A stretch of DNA of 64,000 bases from BOG-931 sp963761525 (GTDB taxonomy: Bacteria > Pseudomonadota > Alphaproteobacteria > Rhizobiales > Xanthobacteraceae), in the NCBI GenBank assembly GCA_963761525.1, contig CAVXHG010000007.1, positions 124,001-188,000 of the forward strand, written 5' to 3'. Below, piece by piece: positions 28,014-36,551 of the stretch. Made by a program: the position numbers and the translations under genes. Numbering within the stretch: position 1 is the stretch's first letter; each line of letters opens with the position of its first letter. The notes below the pieces were generated by a model. The model saw only the letters and a list, made by a program, of their open reading frames with translations, was not told the origin of the DNA and did not search any database.

Positions 28014-28327
28014 TGGTTGCCCCCATACCCCGACTAATCACATTACGCCCGCGGGAATTCCCGGCCTATAGGACCAAAGTGAAATCCACCAAATAACCGC
28101 TGCCGTGCCGTTTAGGTCACAGTCCGGCTAGAACTGATTTCGCAAGCTGAAAATGGACGGCCAGCGCTTCGAGCGTTCAAAATAGGGAAAGCATATCTCA
28201 GCCAATGTCGGTTGTTGGCCCATAACTTGATTTCGCGGTGACGCAGCAATTCGGTCGCTTGTGGTGTGAGCGGACATTCACTGAGCCGCACCTACAAAAC
28301 CGTATTTATGAGTACAAGCCCAAGCCA
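28014..28327. other. Intergenic region upstream of the barrel gene
   Basis: About 310 bases without a supported gene. It should hold the promoter of the reverse-strand barrel gene, but I see no clear consensus. It ends at the first copy of the 185-bp dispersed repeat. Confidence 0.4.
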
Positions 28328-28512
28328 CTCCTGAATTGCTTCACCGCCATAGCTTTTCGCAATGACGTTTTTTTGTTATCGCCGGGCTTGTCCCGGCGCT
28401 CTCGATCTGGAGTGCGTATTCCTGAATCCGGTTTGATGTCCGATTATCTCCGAAACCGACAACGTTGTTGCGGGACGGCAAAACGACGCGACGGGCCACA
28501 TGCAGTCGTCGC
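28328..28512. repeat. 185-bp dispersed repeat, copy 1
   Basis: This segment, beginning CTCCTGAATTGCTTCACC, is matched at about 90 percent by 31645-31829 in the same orientation. It contains a stable hairpin, GCCGGG-CTTGT-CCCGGC, and ATTGCTTC...GCAATGACG, a pattern of widespread intergenic repeats in this group. No coding capacity or transposase is seen. Confidence 0.8.
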
Positions 28513-28564
28513 AAATCGTGGCTCACCCTGTGCGCTTTAAGCGCCAAGATCTCCAGATAGCCAA

Positions 28565-29107
28565 TTATTTTGGTCGCACCAATTTTGTGATAAGCGCGTC
28601 GAACAATATTTTGCTTGTGGATTTGATTTCAGCAACAGGCGTGCCTTGCATGAACAGGGCTAGAATGCCGTTGGAGGCCGCCCAGATCGTTCGTGCCGTT
28701 GTGTCGACGTCGGTCTTCAAACGCCCCTCGGTCGCTAGGCGTTCGACAATCGCCTGCGTAGTGATGAAAGCCTCTTGGCTCGGACTCGGGTCCGATCGGG
28801 TGCTTTCAATCATCAGGCGGAATAGCTTGGGGCGTTCGAGCGCGAAAGCGATCCAGCCGTCCCAACCGCGCCTCAGGTCGGCCAAGGCATCGGCCGTCTG
28901 ACGGTTGGCCCGCTTTTGAGCCATGAACGTGTTGATGCCCCGAGCAACAACGGCGCGTAGCAAACCATCCTTATCACCGAAGTGATGATAGAGCGTCGGC
29001 GCGGTGACCCCCGCCGCCTCGCACACAGCGCGCGTTGTAACAGCCTCGACGCCGCCTTTTTCCAGGAGACCGGCAGCAGCCGTCAATATCTGTTCTTCGG
29101 TGGTCAT
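28565..29107 (-). CDS. TetR/AcrR family regulator
   Basis: A 180-residue TetR-type repressor. The N-terminal HTH reads VCEAAGVTAPTLYHHF at about residues 33-48, and the rest is the usual all-helical ligand-binding part with LRRGWDGWIAFALERPKLF. The ATG at 29107 (MTTEEQ) is preferred to one nine codons upstream, which would lie in the operator region. It is divergent from the NAD-dependent epimerase gene with 81 bases between them, containing a double palindrome that is its likely binding site. Autorepression and repression of the epimerase is the simplest reading. Confidence 0.88.
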   Translation of the reverse strand: MTTEEQILTAAAGLLEKGGVEAVTTRAVCEAAGVTAPTLYHHFGDKDGLLRAVVARGINTFMAQKRANRQTADALADLRRGWDGWIAFALERPKLFRLMIESTRSDPSPSQEAFITTQAIVERLATEGRLKTDVDTTARTIWAASNGILALFMQGTPVAEIKSTSKILFDALITKLVRPK

Positions 29108-29138
29108 CACAACTCTCAAAAAGGGGCTTGCCAATCTC

Positions 29139-29175
29139 TATAGCATCGCTATATGGCGAATATATCATCGCTATA
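29139..29175. promoter_or_regulatory. Double TetR-type operator
   Basis: TATAGC-ATC-GCTATA (29139-29153) is a perfect palindrome and TATATC-ATC-GCTATA (29161-29175) a copy with one mismatch. Their centres are 22 bases apart, two helical turns, so two dimers could bind the same face. They lie between the divergent TetR and epimerase starts, ending 13 bases before the epimerase ATG. Confidence 0.65.
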
Positions 29176-29188
29176 GAGAGATAACAGC

Positions 29189-30229
29189 ATGAAAACCGCA
29201 TTTGTAACAGGGGGCTCTGGCTTCGTCGGCGGCCGCCTTATCGCACATCTCCTGGATCGTGGATGGAACGTCCGCGCACTCGCCCGAAGCCCCCAGAGTG
29301 AGGCCCTAGTCCGGGCATTGGGCGCTACATCGGTCAAAGGCAGTCTCAATAAAGAGCGGTCGCTTCGAGAGGGCATGGCAGGCTGCGAGGTCGTGTTCCA
29401 CGTTGCCGCGCACTTCAAGCTCTGGGGCAAGCAGGCGCTTTTCGACCAGGTCAACGTCGACGGAACGCGCAATGTCGTGAACGCAGCCGCGGCCACCGGA
29501 AGCGTGCGCCGGGTGGTAGCTGTCAGCGCCGCGGCTGTGGTGATGGGCGATCCCAAGCCGATGGTCGATGTCGACGAGACCTTTCCTCTGCAGGTCCGCG
29601 CCTTCGCGCCCTACAGCTCTTCAAAAGCCGAAGGAGAGCGCGTGCTGCTGGACGCCAACCACGTCCGGCCTGACTTCGAGACGGTCGCGCTTCGCCCGCC
29701 GTTCATTTGGGGGGCTGGGATGCCGACCCTCGACGAGATGGTCGAGGCCGTACACGCCGGCGGCTGGCAATGGGTTGATGGCGGTAAGCAGGCGTTCTCG
29801 ACTTGCCATGTCGACAACCTTTGCGATGCACTAATCCTCGCCGCAGACCATGGCCGGGGCGGTCAGGCTTATTTCGTCGCCGACGATGAAAAAAGCACGC
29901 TCAAGGGCCTCATCTCGGCTCTGCTCGCCACGCGCGGCGTGAGTGTGTCCGACAAGGCGGTCCCGTTCGGAGTGGCCTGGATGATGGCCGGTCTCATGGG
30001 TACGGCGTGGCGTCTGCTGCGCCTCAAGGGCCAGCCGCCTATCACTCGCCAGATGCTGCAACTGATCGGCAAACCTTTCACGATCCGCGACGACAAGGTC
30101 CGGGCGGATTTAGGCTACGCACCACGAACCACGATGAGCAACGGGCTTGCTGCAATGCGACTCTCGAAGATCGCCCCTGCAAGTTTGGCTGCCCATCGGG
30201 GCGACCGGCATGCCCTTGCTGCGTCCTGA
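29189..30229 (+). CDS. NAD-dependent epimerase/dehydratase (3-beta-HSD-like)
   Basis: A 346-residue extended SDR. The cofactor motif is VTGGSGFVGGRLIAHL at residues 6-21, the active-site tyrosine and lysine are in YSSSK near 146, and ALRPPFIWGAG is the family's substrate-pocket region. Members act on nucleotide sugars, steroids or dihydroflavonol-type ketones. GAGAGATAA precedes the ATG. The likely operator upstream and the divergent TetR gene suggest induction by the substrate. After its stop a fragment of another gene is fused to its tail, so the last residues may not be original. Confidence 0.85.
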   Translation: MKTAFVTGGSGFVGGRLIAHLLDRGWNVRALARSPQSEALVRALGATSVKGSLNKERSLREGMAGCEVVFHVAAHFKLWGKQALFDQVNVDGTRNVVNAAAATGSVRRVVAVSAAAVVMGDPKPMVDVDETFPLQVRAFAPYSSSKAEGERVLLDANHVRPDFETVALRPPFIWGAGMPTLDEMVEAVHAGGWQWVDGGKQAFSTCHVDNLCDALILAADHGRGGQAYFVADDEKSTLKGLISALLATRGVSVSDKAVPFGVAWMMAGLMGTAWRLLRLKGQPPITRQMLQLIGKPFTIRDDKVRADLGYAPRTTMSNGLAAMRLSKIAPASLAAHRGDRHALAAS

Positions 30230-30231
30230 TC

Positions 30232-30354
30232 GCGCACGGTGCGCAGCTCGTCGGCGAAGTGGTTCAGTACGAGGACTCGTATCAACTCTGCTACATCCGC
30301 GGCCCCGAAGGACTTCTCATCGGACAGGCAGAGCCACTCGGTAGTAATCGGTAA
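30232..30354 (+). pseudogene. C-terminal fragment of a VOC/glyoxalase family protein
   Basis: In one frame this segment reads AHGAQLVGEVVQYEDSY, then IRGPEGLLIGQAEPLG and a stop, which is the usual end of a vicinal-oxygen-chelate fold protein. No N-terminal half or start codon exists upstream, where the epimerase gene ends. It is best explained as a remnant left by a deletion that joined two genes. Confidence 0.55.
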
Positions 30355-30463
30355 TGGTCAGACAAAGGGTCTTCTTCCACCTGGAATTTCGTTGATTTCG
30401 CCCGATGCCGTCCTCATGCTCCGTCGCAAGCCCCAAAGGCAAATAAGCGCTCGGGAGGATTGC

Positions 30464-31432
30464 ATGAGACTGAAGCTGCTGGCCATGCTTGCCGTTGCCG
30501 CGGGTTTGCTGCTTGGCTTCAATGCTCGCGCTTGGGCCGACGATTATCCCAACCGCCCGGTAAAGATCATCATCGCCTTTTCGCCGTCGGGAGCGATCGA
30601 CATTCTTGGCCGGTTCATCGCCGATAAGCTCAGCGTGATGTGGGGGCAAAGTGTCGTCGTGCTAAACCGTCCGGGCGGCAGCGGCAACATTGGCGCGGCT
30701 GCGGCCGCCGAGGCGCCGCCCGATGGCTATACGCTGCATTTCGGCGCGCAGACGCTGGCGACCAACGTCACGCTGGCGCCCACCGATGCGTTCGACCCCG
30801 TCAACAGTTTCGAACCGATCATGCTGGTGGGAACTTCGGTCGAGGTGTTTCAGGTCTCGGCGGCGACGCCATACAAGTCGGTCCAGGAGGTGATCGACTA
30901 CGCCAAGGCCAATCCAGGCAAGCTGAATTATTACTCCGTCGGCATTGGCTCGACGTCGCATCTTTCGACCGTGCTGTTCATGGACGTGACCGGCACCAAG
31001 ATGCAGCACGTGTCCTATAGCCAGATGTCGCAGGGAATGAGCGATCTCATCTCGGGCCGCACGGAGATCAATTTCGGCCCGATGGGGAGTTCGCTGCCGT
31101 ACATTCAGAACGGCAAAATGCGAGCGCTCGCGATCAACGGCCCTGCGCGCGCCAAGTTGTTGCCCGGCGTCCCGACGCTGGAAGAGGTCGGCATCAAGAT
31201 GGGACAGGAGTCGAGCTGGTATGGATTCTTCGGACCGAAGGGCACCCCGAAACCGATCATCGACAAGATCAACAAGGACCTTCAGACCGTCATCGATATG
31301 CCGGACATGCGCGCGCGCGAGTTGCAGCTGGGCTACCGCTATATCGGCGGCTCACCCGAGCAACTCGCCGCTTACCTGAAGACCGACATCGCCAAATGGG
31401 CGGCGCTCGACAAAAAGGGCGCCTTCAAGTGA
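30464..31432 (+). CDS. Tripartite tricarboxylate transporter substrate-binding protein (Bug/TctC)
   Basis: A 322-residue Bug-family periplasmic protein with a Sec signal (MRLKLLAMLAVAAGLLLG, ending ARAWA near 24) followed by the family opening YPNRPVKIIIAFSPSG, and later VVVLNRPGGSGNIGAAAAAE. Bug proteins bind carboxylates such as tricarballylate, nicotinate or aromatic acids. GGGAGGA 5 bases before ATG 30464 fixes the start over longer in-frame options. The membrane partners TctA and TctB are absent here, common for the many orphan Bug genes of this group. Confidence 0.9.
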   Translation: MRLKLLAMLAVAAGLLLGFNARAWADDYPNRPVKIIIAFSPSGAIDILGRFIADKLSVMWGQSVVVLNRPGGSGNIGAAAAAEAPPDGYTLHFGAQTLATNVTLAPTDAFDPVNSFEPIMLVGTSVEVFQVSAATPYKSVQEVIDYAKANPGKLNYYSVGIGSTSHLSTVLFMDVTGTKMQHVSYSQMSQGMSDLISGRTEINFGPMGSSLPYIQNGKMRALAINGPARAKLLPGVPTLEEVGIKMGQESSWYGFFGPKGTPKPIIDKINKDLQTVIDMPDMRARELQLGYRYIGGSPEQLAAYLKTDIAKWAALDKKGAFK

Positions 31433-31498
31433 GCGACAGCTTCCCCCGACAACAGAAGTCGAAGCGAGCCGCGGAGTCGACGTTTTCGGATATCAGCG

Positions 31499-31613
31499 AG
31501 ATATCGCGCTCGGTCTTTATCGCTTCGCGCCGTTCTACTACAGCCCGGGATTCAACAAACCGAACGGCACCGGCGCGCGGGGCGAGTGAACACACCCCGT
31601 TGTTGCGAGCGAT
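31499..31613 (+). pseudogene. Remnant of a DctP gene with an internal deletion
   Basis: Bases 31501-31575 match 26508-26583 of the TRAP binding-protein gene almost exactly (the part encoding LYRFAPFYYSPGFN), and then jump to a match with 26911-26944, its very 3' end and the flanking GTGAACAC...CGTTGTTGCGAGCGA. About 330 bases are missing between, and the junction falls at a shared GGCG. It has no start and is non-functional. Confidence 0.7.
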
Positions 31614-31644
31614 GCGAAAGCAATCCAACCCATAGTACTAGCCG

Positions 31645-31829
31645 CTCCTGAATTGCTTCACCGCCATAGCTTTTCGCAATGACGTTTTTCGTTATCGCCG
31701 GGGCTTGTCCCGGCGCTCTCGATCCAGAGTGCGTATTCCTAAATCGGTTTGATGTCCGATTATCTCCGAAAACGACAACATTGTTGCTGACGGCAAAACG
31801 ACGCGATGGGCCATGAGGCGGCATCGCGT
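31645..31829. repeat. 185-bp dispersed repeat, copy 2
   Basis: Second copy of the repeat at 28328-28512, same orientation, starting CTCCTGAATTGCTTCACC and ending near GGCGGCATCGC. It differs by scattered substitutions and a few one-base gaps. It follows the DctP remnant as copy 1 follows the intact DctP and barrel genes, suggesting a segmental duplication that later decayed. Confidence 0.8.
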
Positions 31830-31839
31830 TAATGTCGGA

Positions 31840-32130
31840 TTAGCCGCGATGACCGCGCAGCAATTTTTGTGCGGACGGACTTTGGCGGATCGCGTCCGGC
31901 AACCACGCGACGGTTTGCATTGCCGCCGCAAGCGCTGCCTCCCGCGACGCATAAACAAGACCCGAATAGTACTGGACTGGCGTCCAGTCGCCGCGGTCTT
32001 CTACATCACGCCTGAATTCCTCGAAGCCACAGCTTTCGTCCGGGCGTGAAAATAGGTCAACGCACCTGTTGTGTTCAAAATTCTCTACACTGATAAAAAC
32101 CAGCCACGACTTATCGATGCGCTTTGACAT
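31840..32130 (-). CDS. Small conserved-looking hypothetical protein
   Basis: A 96-residue frame from ATG 32130. The composition is protein-like, with a folded-looking centre (SWLVFISVENFEHNRCVDLF, then WTPVQYYSGLVYASREAAL) and no repeats or membrane segments. I do not recognise a family and cannot give a function. The ribosome site is weak and it lies among remnants, so it may itself be decayed. A longer in-frame start at 32301 would overlap the SnoaL-like fragment and is not favoured. Confidence 0.45.
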   Translation of the reverse strand: MSKRIDKSWLVFISVENFEHNRCVDLFSRPDESCGFEEFRRDVEDRGDWTPVQYYSGLVYASREAALAAAMQTVAWLPDAIRQSPSAQKLLRGHRG

Positions 32131-32152
32131 TGAGCTTAGCGATCTCGGAGGC

Positions 32153-32287
32153 TTACTTGGTTGGCGGTGGACTCGTCCAATGCTCTTGCGCAACGGCATC
32201 GGACCATGCCGAGCCCGGTGGTTGGAGCGCAAGCCATGTCTCCGCAAGCTTGCCGTCCACGATGCGGTAGGACTGCATGGAAGCCAT
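32153..32287 (-). pseudogene. C-terminal fragment of a SnoaL-like/ester cyclase protein
   Basis: Reading back from 32287 one frame gives SYRIVDGKLAETWLALQP and a 44-residue end, like the last strand and tail of SnoaL-type proteins. The bases upstream carry a stop in this frame and no matching N-terminal part, so it is a truncated relic. Confidence 0.45.
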
Positions 32288-32477
32288 TGATTGATAGTCA
32301 CAATTTCGATTTATGCAAATCTTTATTGGAAATTTTGCGCGAAACCGTCACGCGTGTTCTGAAATCACTCCGCGCAACGTCCCGATTTATTTGAACAAAT
32401 AGAAACGCTTTGACTTCGCGGTGTGGTTTTGAGAAATGGCCGTCAATCTCGCTCACGTACAAGGACGTCATGCGGTG

Positions 32478-32815
32478 ACCCCGCAGGACGGAGCGGGAGG
32501 CGGTGCCCGCGCGTGGCGGCTCGTCACTGTCACTCCCGGGCGGCCTGGGCATCAGCCTGCCGGCACTATGACCGGCGCGCGAGGTGCATCGCTGGAAGTG
32601 CCACACCGGCTGGCGGGGAACCCGCCGCGTGAGCTGGTGTGTCACGAAGCCTGGCCCAGGTTGAGCCTTGGGATGAATAGTCCCATTGGCACAGAGCCGT
32701 GGTGGGACGCCGAGAGGCGAGCGCGCAGCGCTCTGCGCGCGCCGCACCCGGAAAGGTGCGGAGGTTGGATACGCGTCTGTCGGCGTTCCGCTTCCTTGCT
32801 TTTTTCCGTTCTTAC
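32478..32815 (+). ncRNA. Candidate structured non-coding RNA
   Basis: The segment folds into several strong stems: GTGCCACACCGGCT (32598-32611) pairs 13 of 14 with AGCTGGTGTGTCAC (32632-32645); inside it GGCGGG-GAA-CCCGCC; CGCC-GAGA-GGCG (32709-32720) with a GNRA-type loop; GCGCGCAG-CGCT-CTGCGCGC (32721-32740), perfect; and CCGCACC-CGGAAA-GGTGCGG (32742-32761), perfect. A T-run follows near 32809-32814. Open frames exist on both strands but their products look random and lack ribosome sites. The strand is a guess from the T-run. I cannot match it to tmRNA, RNase P or 6S RNA. Confidence 0.35.
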
Positions 32816-32966
32816 ATTCGTGGCTCGAAGCGCGGATCGTGAGGATACCGGTATCCACCGCCGGCATTCTCTGGCGAAGATCGGTGCGGAGAGCGGAGAA
32901 ATTCTTGTCGCGTGACGATGACTCGGGTGCGGATCGCATCGCGAGAACGGATTTGCATGTCACCGT

Positions 32967-33118
32967 CTCCCGATTGCGCGGGGAGAGGTGGACCCGAGCG
33001 AACGCGAAGTGCGGCGTGAGTGAGCCATGGAGCTGAGCCGGGTCAAATCTGCGGCCGGTGGCGGACGAACGCCCCCTCACCGCGAGACCAGCTCTCCCCG
33101 CTATCGCGGGGCGAGGGA
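32967..33118. repeat. Composite palindromic repeat, third copy
   Basis: Left hairpin CTCCCGATTGCGCGGGGAG and right hairpin CTCTCCCCGCTATCGCGGGG enclose about 110 bases with GAGCGAACGC and ACGCCCCCTC, matching the plan of the copies at 12729 and 14170. From 32816 to 32966 and from 33119 to 33285 I see no gene. Confidence 0.65.
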
Positions 33119-33285
33119 TGAAGATAGCGTTGCTGTTTGACATTGTGAATTGGAGAAAGCGCGCGCAAATCGCGTCACGCGTGCGGGACTAAAACATGTA
33201 TTGTTACCGGGGGCATTGATCGGAGGCTGCTCATTGCGCCGGGGTATCCGTGCCGCTAAGAGCATATTCAATCGGAGCCAGAGAC

Positions 33286-34065
33286 GTGCAGCGACGAATT
33301 CTCGTTATGGGATTGCCGGGCGCCGGCAAAACAACCCTCGCCAATGCCCTTGCCCCGCTGTTGAACGCCGTCGTTTTCAACGCCGACGCGGTGCGTGCCA
33401 ACATTTCCCGCGATCTCGGATTCACCCATGAGGATCGCATTGAACACGCCCGGCGCATCGGCTGGATGTGCGATCGGGTGGTCGATGCCGGCGGTACGGT
33501 GATTGCGGACTTTATTTGTCCTACCGAGGAAACCCGCGCCGCATTCGGACCTGCATTCACGATCTGGATCGATCGCATCGAGACGGGCCGCTTCGAAGAC
33601 ACCAACAGGATGTTCATTCCGCCGGAGCTTTGCGATCTGCGCGTCAAGGCGGAAGGTTCGCCGCAGTATTGGGCAGAACAAGCGCTGGCGCTGTTGCGTC
33701 CGCCATTCGATCCGCAACAGCCGACGGCACTCTTCATCGGCCGTTATCAGCCGTTCCATGGCGGCCACCAAAAGCTGATCGAAGAAGGGTTGCGCCGGGT
33801 CGGTCAGGTCTGCATCGCAGTACGCAACACTCACGGGATCGATGCAAAAAATCCGCTGCCGTTCTTTGCCGTGAAACAACGCATCGAAACGGCGCTGTCG
33901 GCTCATGCCGGACGGTTTGTCGTCGTGCCGCTACCCAATATCACCAACGTCTTTTACGGCCGCGATGTCGGTTATACCGTCGAGCGCATCATGCTGGACG
34001 AAGAAACCGAATCGATTTCGGCGACCAAGATCCGGGATTTGAGTTCCTCACCAAGTCGCGGTTAG
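33286..34065 (+). CDS. Fused APS-kinase-like and nucleotidyltransferase protein
   Basis: A 259-residue two-domain protein. Residues 5-110 hold a small kinase fold like adenylylsulfate kinase: P-loop GLPGAGKTT (9-17), then NADAVRANISRDLGF (32-46). Residues 147-255 hold a nucleotidyltransferase fold: GRYQPFHGGH (152-161) is the HxGH-type motif of NMN or cytidylyltransferases and SISATKIRDL near the end is its ISxTxxR motif. GTG 33286 is chosen because GGAG lies 11 bases upstream; an in-frame GTG at 33250 is possible. The substrate is unknown. Its neighbours make envelope sugars, so activating or modifying a polysaccharide group is a reasonable guess. Confidence 0.75.
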   Translation: MQRRILVMGLPGAGKTTLANALAPLLNAVVFNADAVRANISRDLGFTHEDRIEHARRIGWMCDRVVDAGGTVIADFICPTEETRAAFGPAFTIWIDRIETGRFEDTNRMFIPPELCDLRVKAEGSPQYWAEQALALLRPPFDPQQPTALFIGRYQPFHGGHQKLIEEGLRRVGQVCIAVRNTHGIDAKNPLPFFAVKQRIETALSAHAGRFVVVPLPNITNVFYGRDVGYTVERIMLDEETESISATKIRDLSSSPSRG

Positions 34066-34317
34066 GGCGCTCGCTTTCGGAACCCGCGCTGCTGAAACTC
34101 TAGGCACTCTCTTTATTGTCGTTTCCGGCCGAACGCAGCGATGACCGGCCATCTGAGTGTCTGGGCTCAATGTCTGCAACGAATTGATTCCAAACGTGTT
34201 CATAATTTTGCCATGCCGCGGGTCGCCACGTGGCCTGGACCATGCTAGTTGGGACGTGAGGCGTGAACTTGTAGCGTGAATTTGGGGCGTGGTTGTAGCG
34301 TTGGGGGCCCTCGGATT

Positions 34318-35320
34318 ATGGGTGAGGCAGTCAAATTGGCCGCAGACGGCAACTTGCGCATCGGCGTTATTGGCGTTGGCGTCATGGGCTCGAACCATGC
34401 GCGCGTGTTGTCGGAACTTCCCGGCGTCAAACTGGTCGGGGTGGTCGATCCCGACAGCAAGCAACGCGAGCGGGTAGCGAACACTCTTGGCTGCGCGGCC
34501 TTCGCCGATCTTGAGGGCCTCATCGGTCAAGGCGTTGACGCAGTGACGATCGCGTCGCCGACCCATCTTCATCGCGAGATTGCGATCGAATGCGCCAAGC
34601 GCGGCATCCACATGCTGGTCGAAAAGCCGGTCGCTTCGACCATCGAGGAAGGCCATGCCATCGTTGCGGCTGCTCGCCGCGCCGGCATTACGCTGATGGC
34701 CGGCCATGTCGAACGCTTCAATCCGGCGGTGCAGTCGCTCAAGAAGGCGATCAAGGACGAGAATATTCTTTCGATCGCGATTACCCGCGTTGGACCTTTT
34801 CCGCCGCGTATGTCGAACGTCGGAGTCGTGATCGATCTTGCGGTCCACGATATCGACTTGATCCGCTGGTTCACCGATTCCGAGATCGTCGAGATCCAGC
34901 CGCAGACATCGAGCGCCGTAGCGGAACGCGAGGACATCGCGTTGTTGCAGTTCCGCACCGCCTCGGGCGTGCTGGCCCACATCAACACCAACTGGCTGAC
35001 GCCGTTCAAGGCCCGCAACATCCACATCGCCACGCGTAACAAGTATCTGATAGCCGATTTGCTGACGCTTCAGGTTACCGAGTGCTTTGGCTTTCAGCCG
35101 GACGGTGCCTATTCGATGCGCCATCTGTCGGTCGGCTATGCCGAGCCGCTGCGTGCCGAACTCGCCGCCTTCATCAGTGCGGTGCGTTCAGGCGACCCGC
35201 CCGCCGTCACCGGCGAAGAAGGTGTCGCCAGTCTTGAAATCGCCATCCGCTGCCTTAGCTCGCGCACTGCGCCAATCAAGCGCTGCCGAGCGCAAGGGTC
35301 CGCGGCGCGTTGTCGGTTAG
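34318..35320 (+). CDS. Gfo/Idh/MocA family dehydrogenase (GnnA/WlbA-like), frameshifted near end
   Basis: About 333 residues after removing one extra A near 35257. The NAD motif is IGVIGVGVMGSNH (GxGxxG at 19-24), EKP at 102-104 holds the catalytic Lys, and AVHDIDLIRW supplies the conserved His near 178. The corrected C-terminus reads SSAAERKGPRRVVG. With the adjacent DegT aminotransferase it matches the pair that converts UDP-GlcNAc to the 3-amino sugar (GnnA and GnnB), used in lipid A with 2,3-diamino-glucose in many Hyphomicrobiales. That assignment is inference from pairing and lineage; a WlbA-like role in another sugar is possible. Confidence 0.8.
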
Positions 35321-35344
35321 GCGCCTTAAGGTGTGAAGCAAGAA

Positions 35345-36501
35345 ATGAATCAGCACGTGCGCGTCGACGACAAGCCCATTCCGTTTATCGATATTCCCGC
35401 TCAGCGCCGCCGTCTGGGCAGTGCGATCGACGACGCTGTCGGCCGCGTGCTCGCGCATTGCCAGTTCATTCAGGGCCCGGAAGTTCGCGCTCTCGAAGCC
35501 GACCTTGCGGCATTCTGCGGCGCCAAGCACGTCATCGGATGCGCCAGTGGCACGGACGCCCTGCTGCTGGTGTTGCTGGCGTGGGAGATCGGCCCCGGCG
35601 ATGCCGTGATCTGCCCGGCCTTCACATTCCATGCGACGGCGGAGCAAGTCGCGCTGCTCGGTGCGACGCCGGTTTTCGCCGACGTCGAGGCGGACACCTT
35701 CAACATCGATCCGGCAAGCCTGGAACGCGCGGTTGCGACCGCAAAGGCGCGAGGGCTGAAACCGCGTGCGGTCATCCCGGTCGATCTGTTCGGCCTGCCG
35801 GCCGATCACGACGCTATTGCTTCGATTGCCGAACGGCACGGCCTCTTGGTGCTCGATGACGCCGCGCAGTCGTTCGGCGCGCTCTATCGCGGCCGCAAGC
35901 TTGGCAAGCTGGCGACGGCAACGGCGACCAGCTTCTTTCCGGCCAAGCCGCTTGGCTGTTATGGCGACGGCGGCGCGGTATTCACCGACGATGATGAACT
36001 GGCCGCGCGCGTGAAAAGCCTCCGCGTCCATGGCGAGAGCCCGACCGATAAATACGATGCGCAGCGCATTGGTGTGACCGGCCGGCTCGATACCATTCAG
36101 GCCGCGGTGCTGATCGAGAAGCTGAAAATCTTCCCGGAAGAGATCGTCGCGCGGCAGGCGGTGGCCGAGCGTTACGCGGAAGGCCTCGCCGGCGTCGCGA
36201 TCACCCCGCGCACCGGCAACGAATCGACCTCGGTTTGGGCGCAATACACCATCCGCCTCGAGCCGGGCGCCGCGATGCATTTGGCGCGGCGTTGAAAGCC
36301 GAGGGCATTCCGACCGCGATCTATTACGCCAAGCCGCTGCACCGCCAGGCGGCATACCGCGATTTTCCGGTGGTGGATGGCGGGCTTCCGGTCTGCGATC
36401 GGCTTGCGGAAGAGGTCATCAGCCTGCCGATGCACGCCTATCTGGAGGAGCCGGTGCAAGACCGCGTCATTGCAGCGGTTCGGCGGGCGCTCACACGCTG
36501 A
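35345..36501 (+). CDS. DegT/DnrJ/EryC1 sugar aminotransferase (GnnB-like), frameshifted
   Basis: About 385 residues. The PLP-binding Lys is in SFFPAKPLGCYGDGG near 200, and CASGTDALLLVL near 60 is the family's phosphate-binding loop. Here one G seems to be missing near 36266: the first frame breaks after RLEPG and the protein goes on as RRDAFGAALKAEGIPTAIYY to the stop at 36501. It is the only apparent deletion among the indels in the window. It follows the Gfo/Idh/MocA gene by 24 bases. Such enzymes transfer an amino group from glutamate to a keto-sugar nucleotide. Confidence 0.82.
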
Positions 36502-36551
36502 CGCAACTCGCGTAATATCGGCGCAGCGCACGGGCGCGGCTACAGGCAGCA

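Noticed and set aside
32298..33143. 281-residue reverse and 159-residue forward open frames over the structured segment
   Set aside because: Neither shows a family motif or a good ribosome site, and the DNA is dominated by hairpins, so a non-coding reading fits better.
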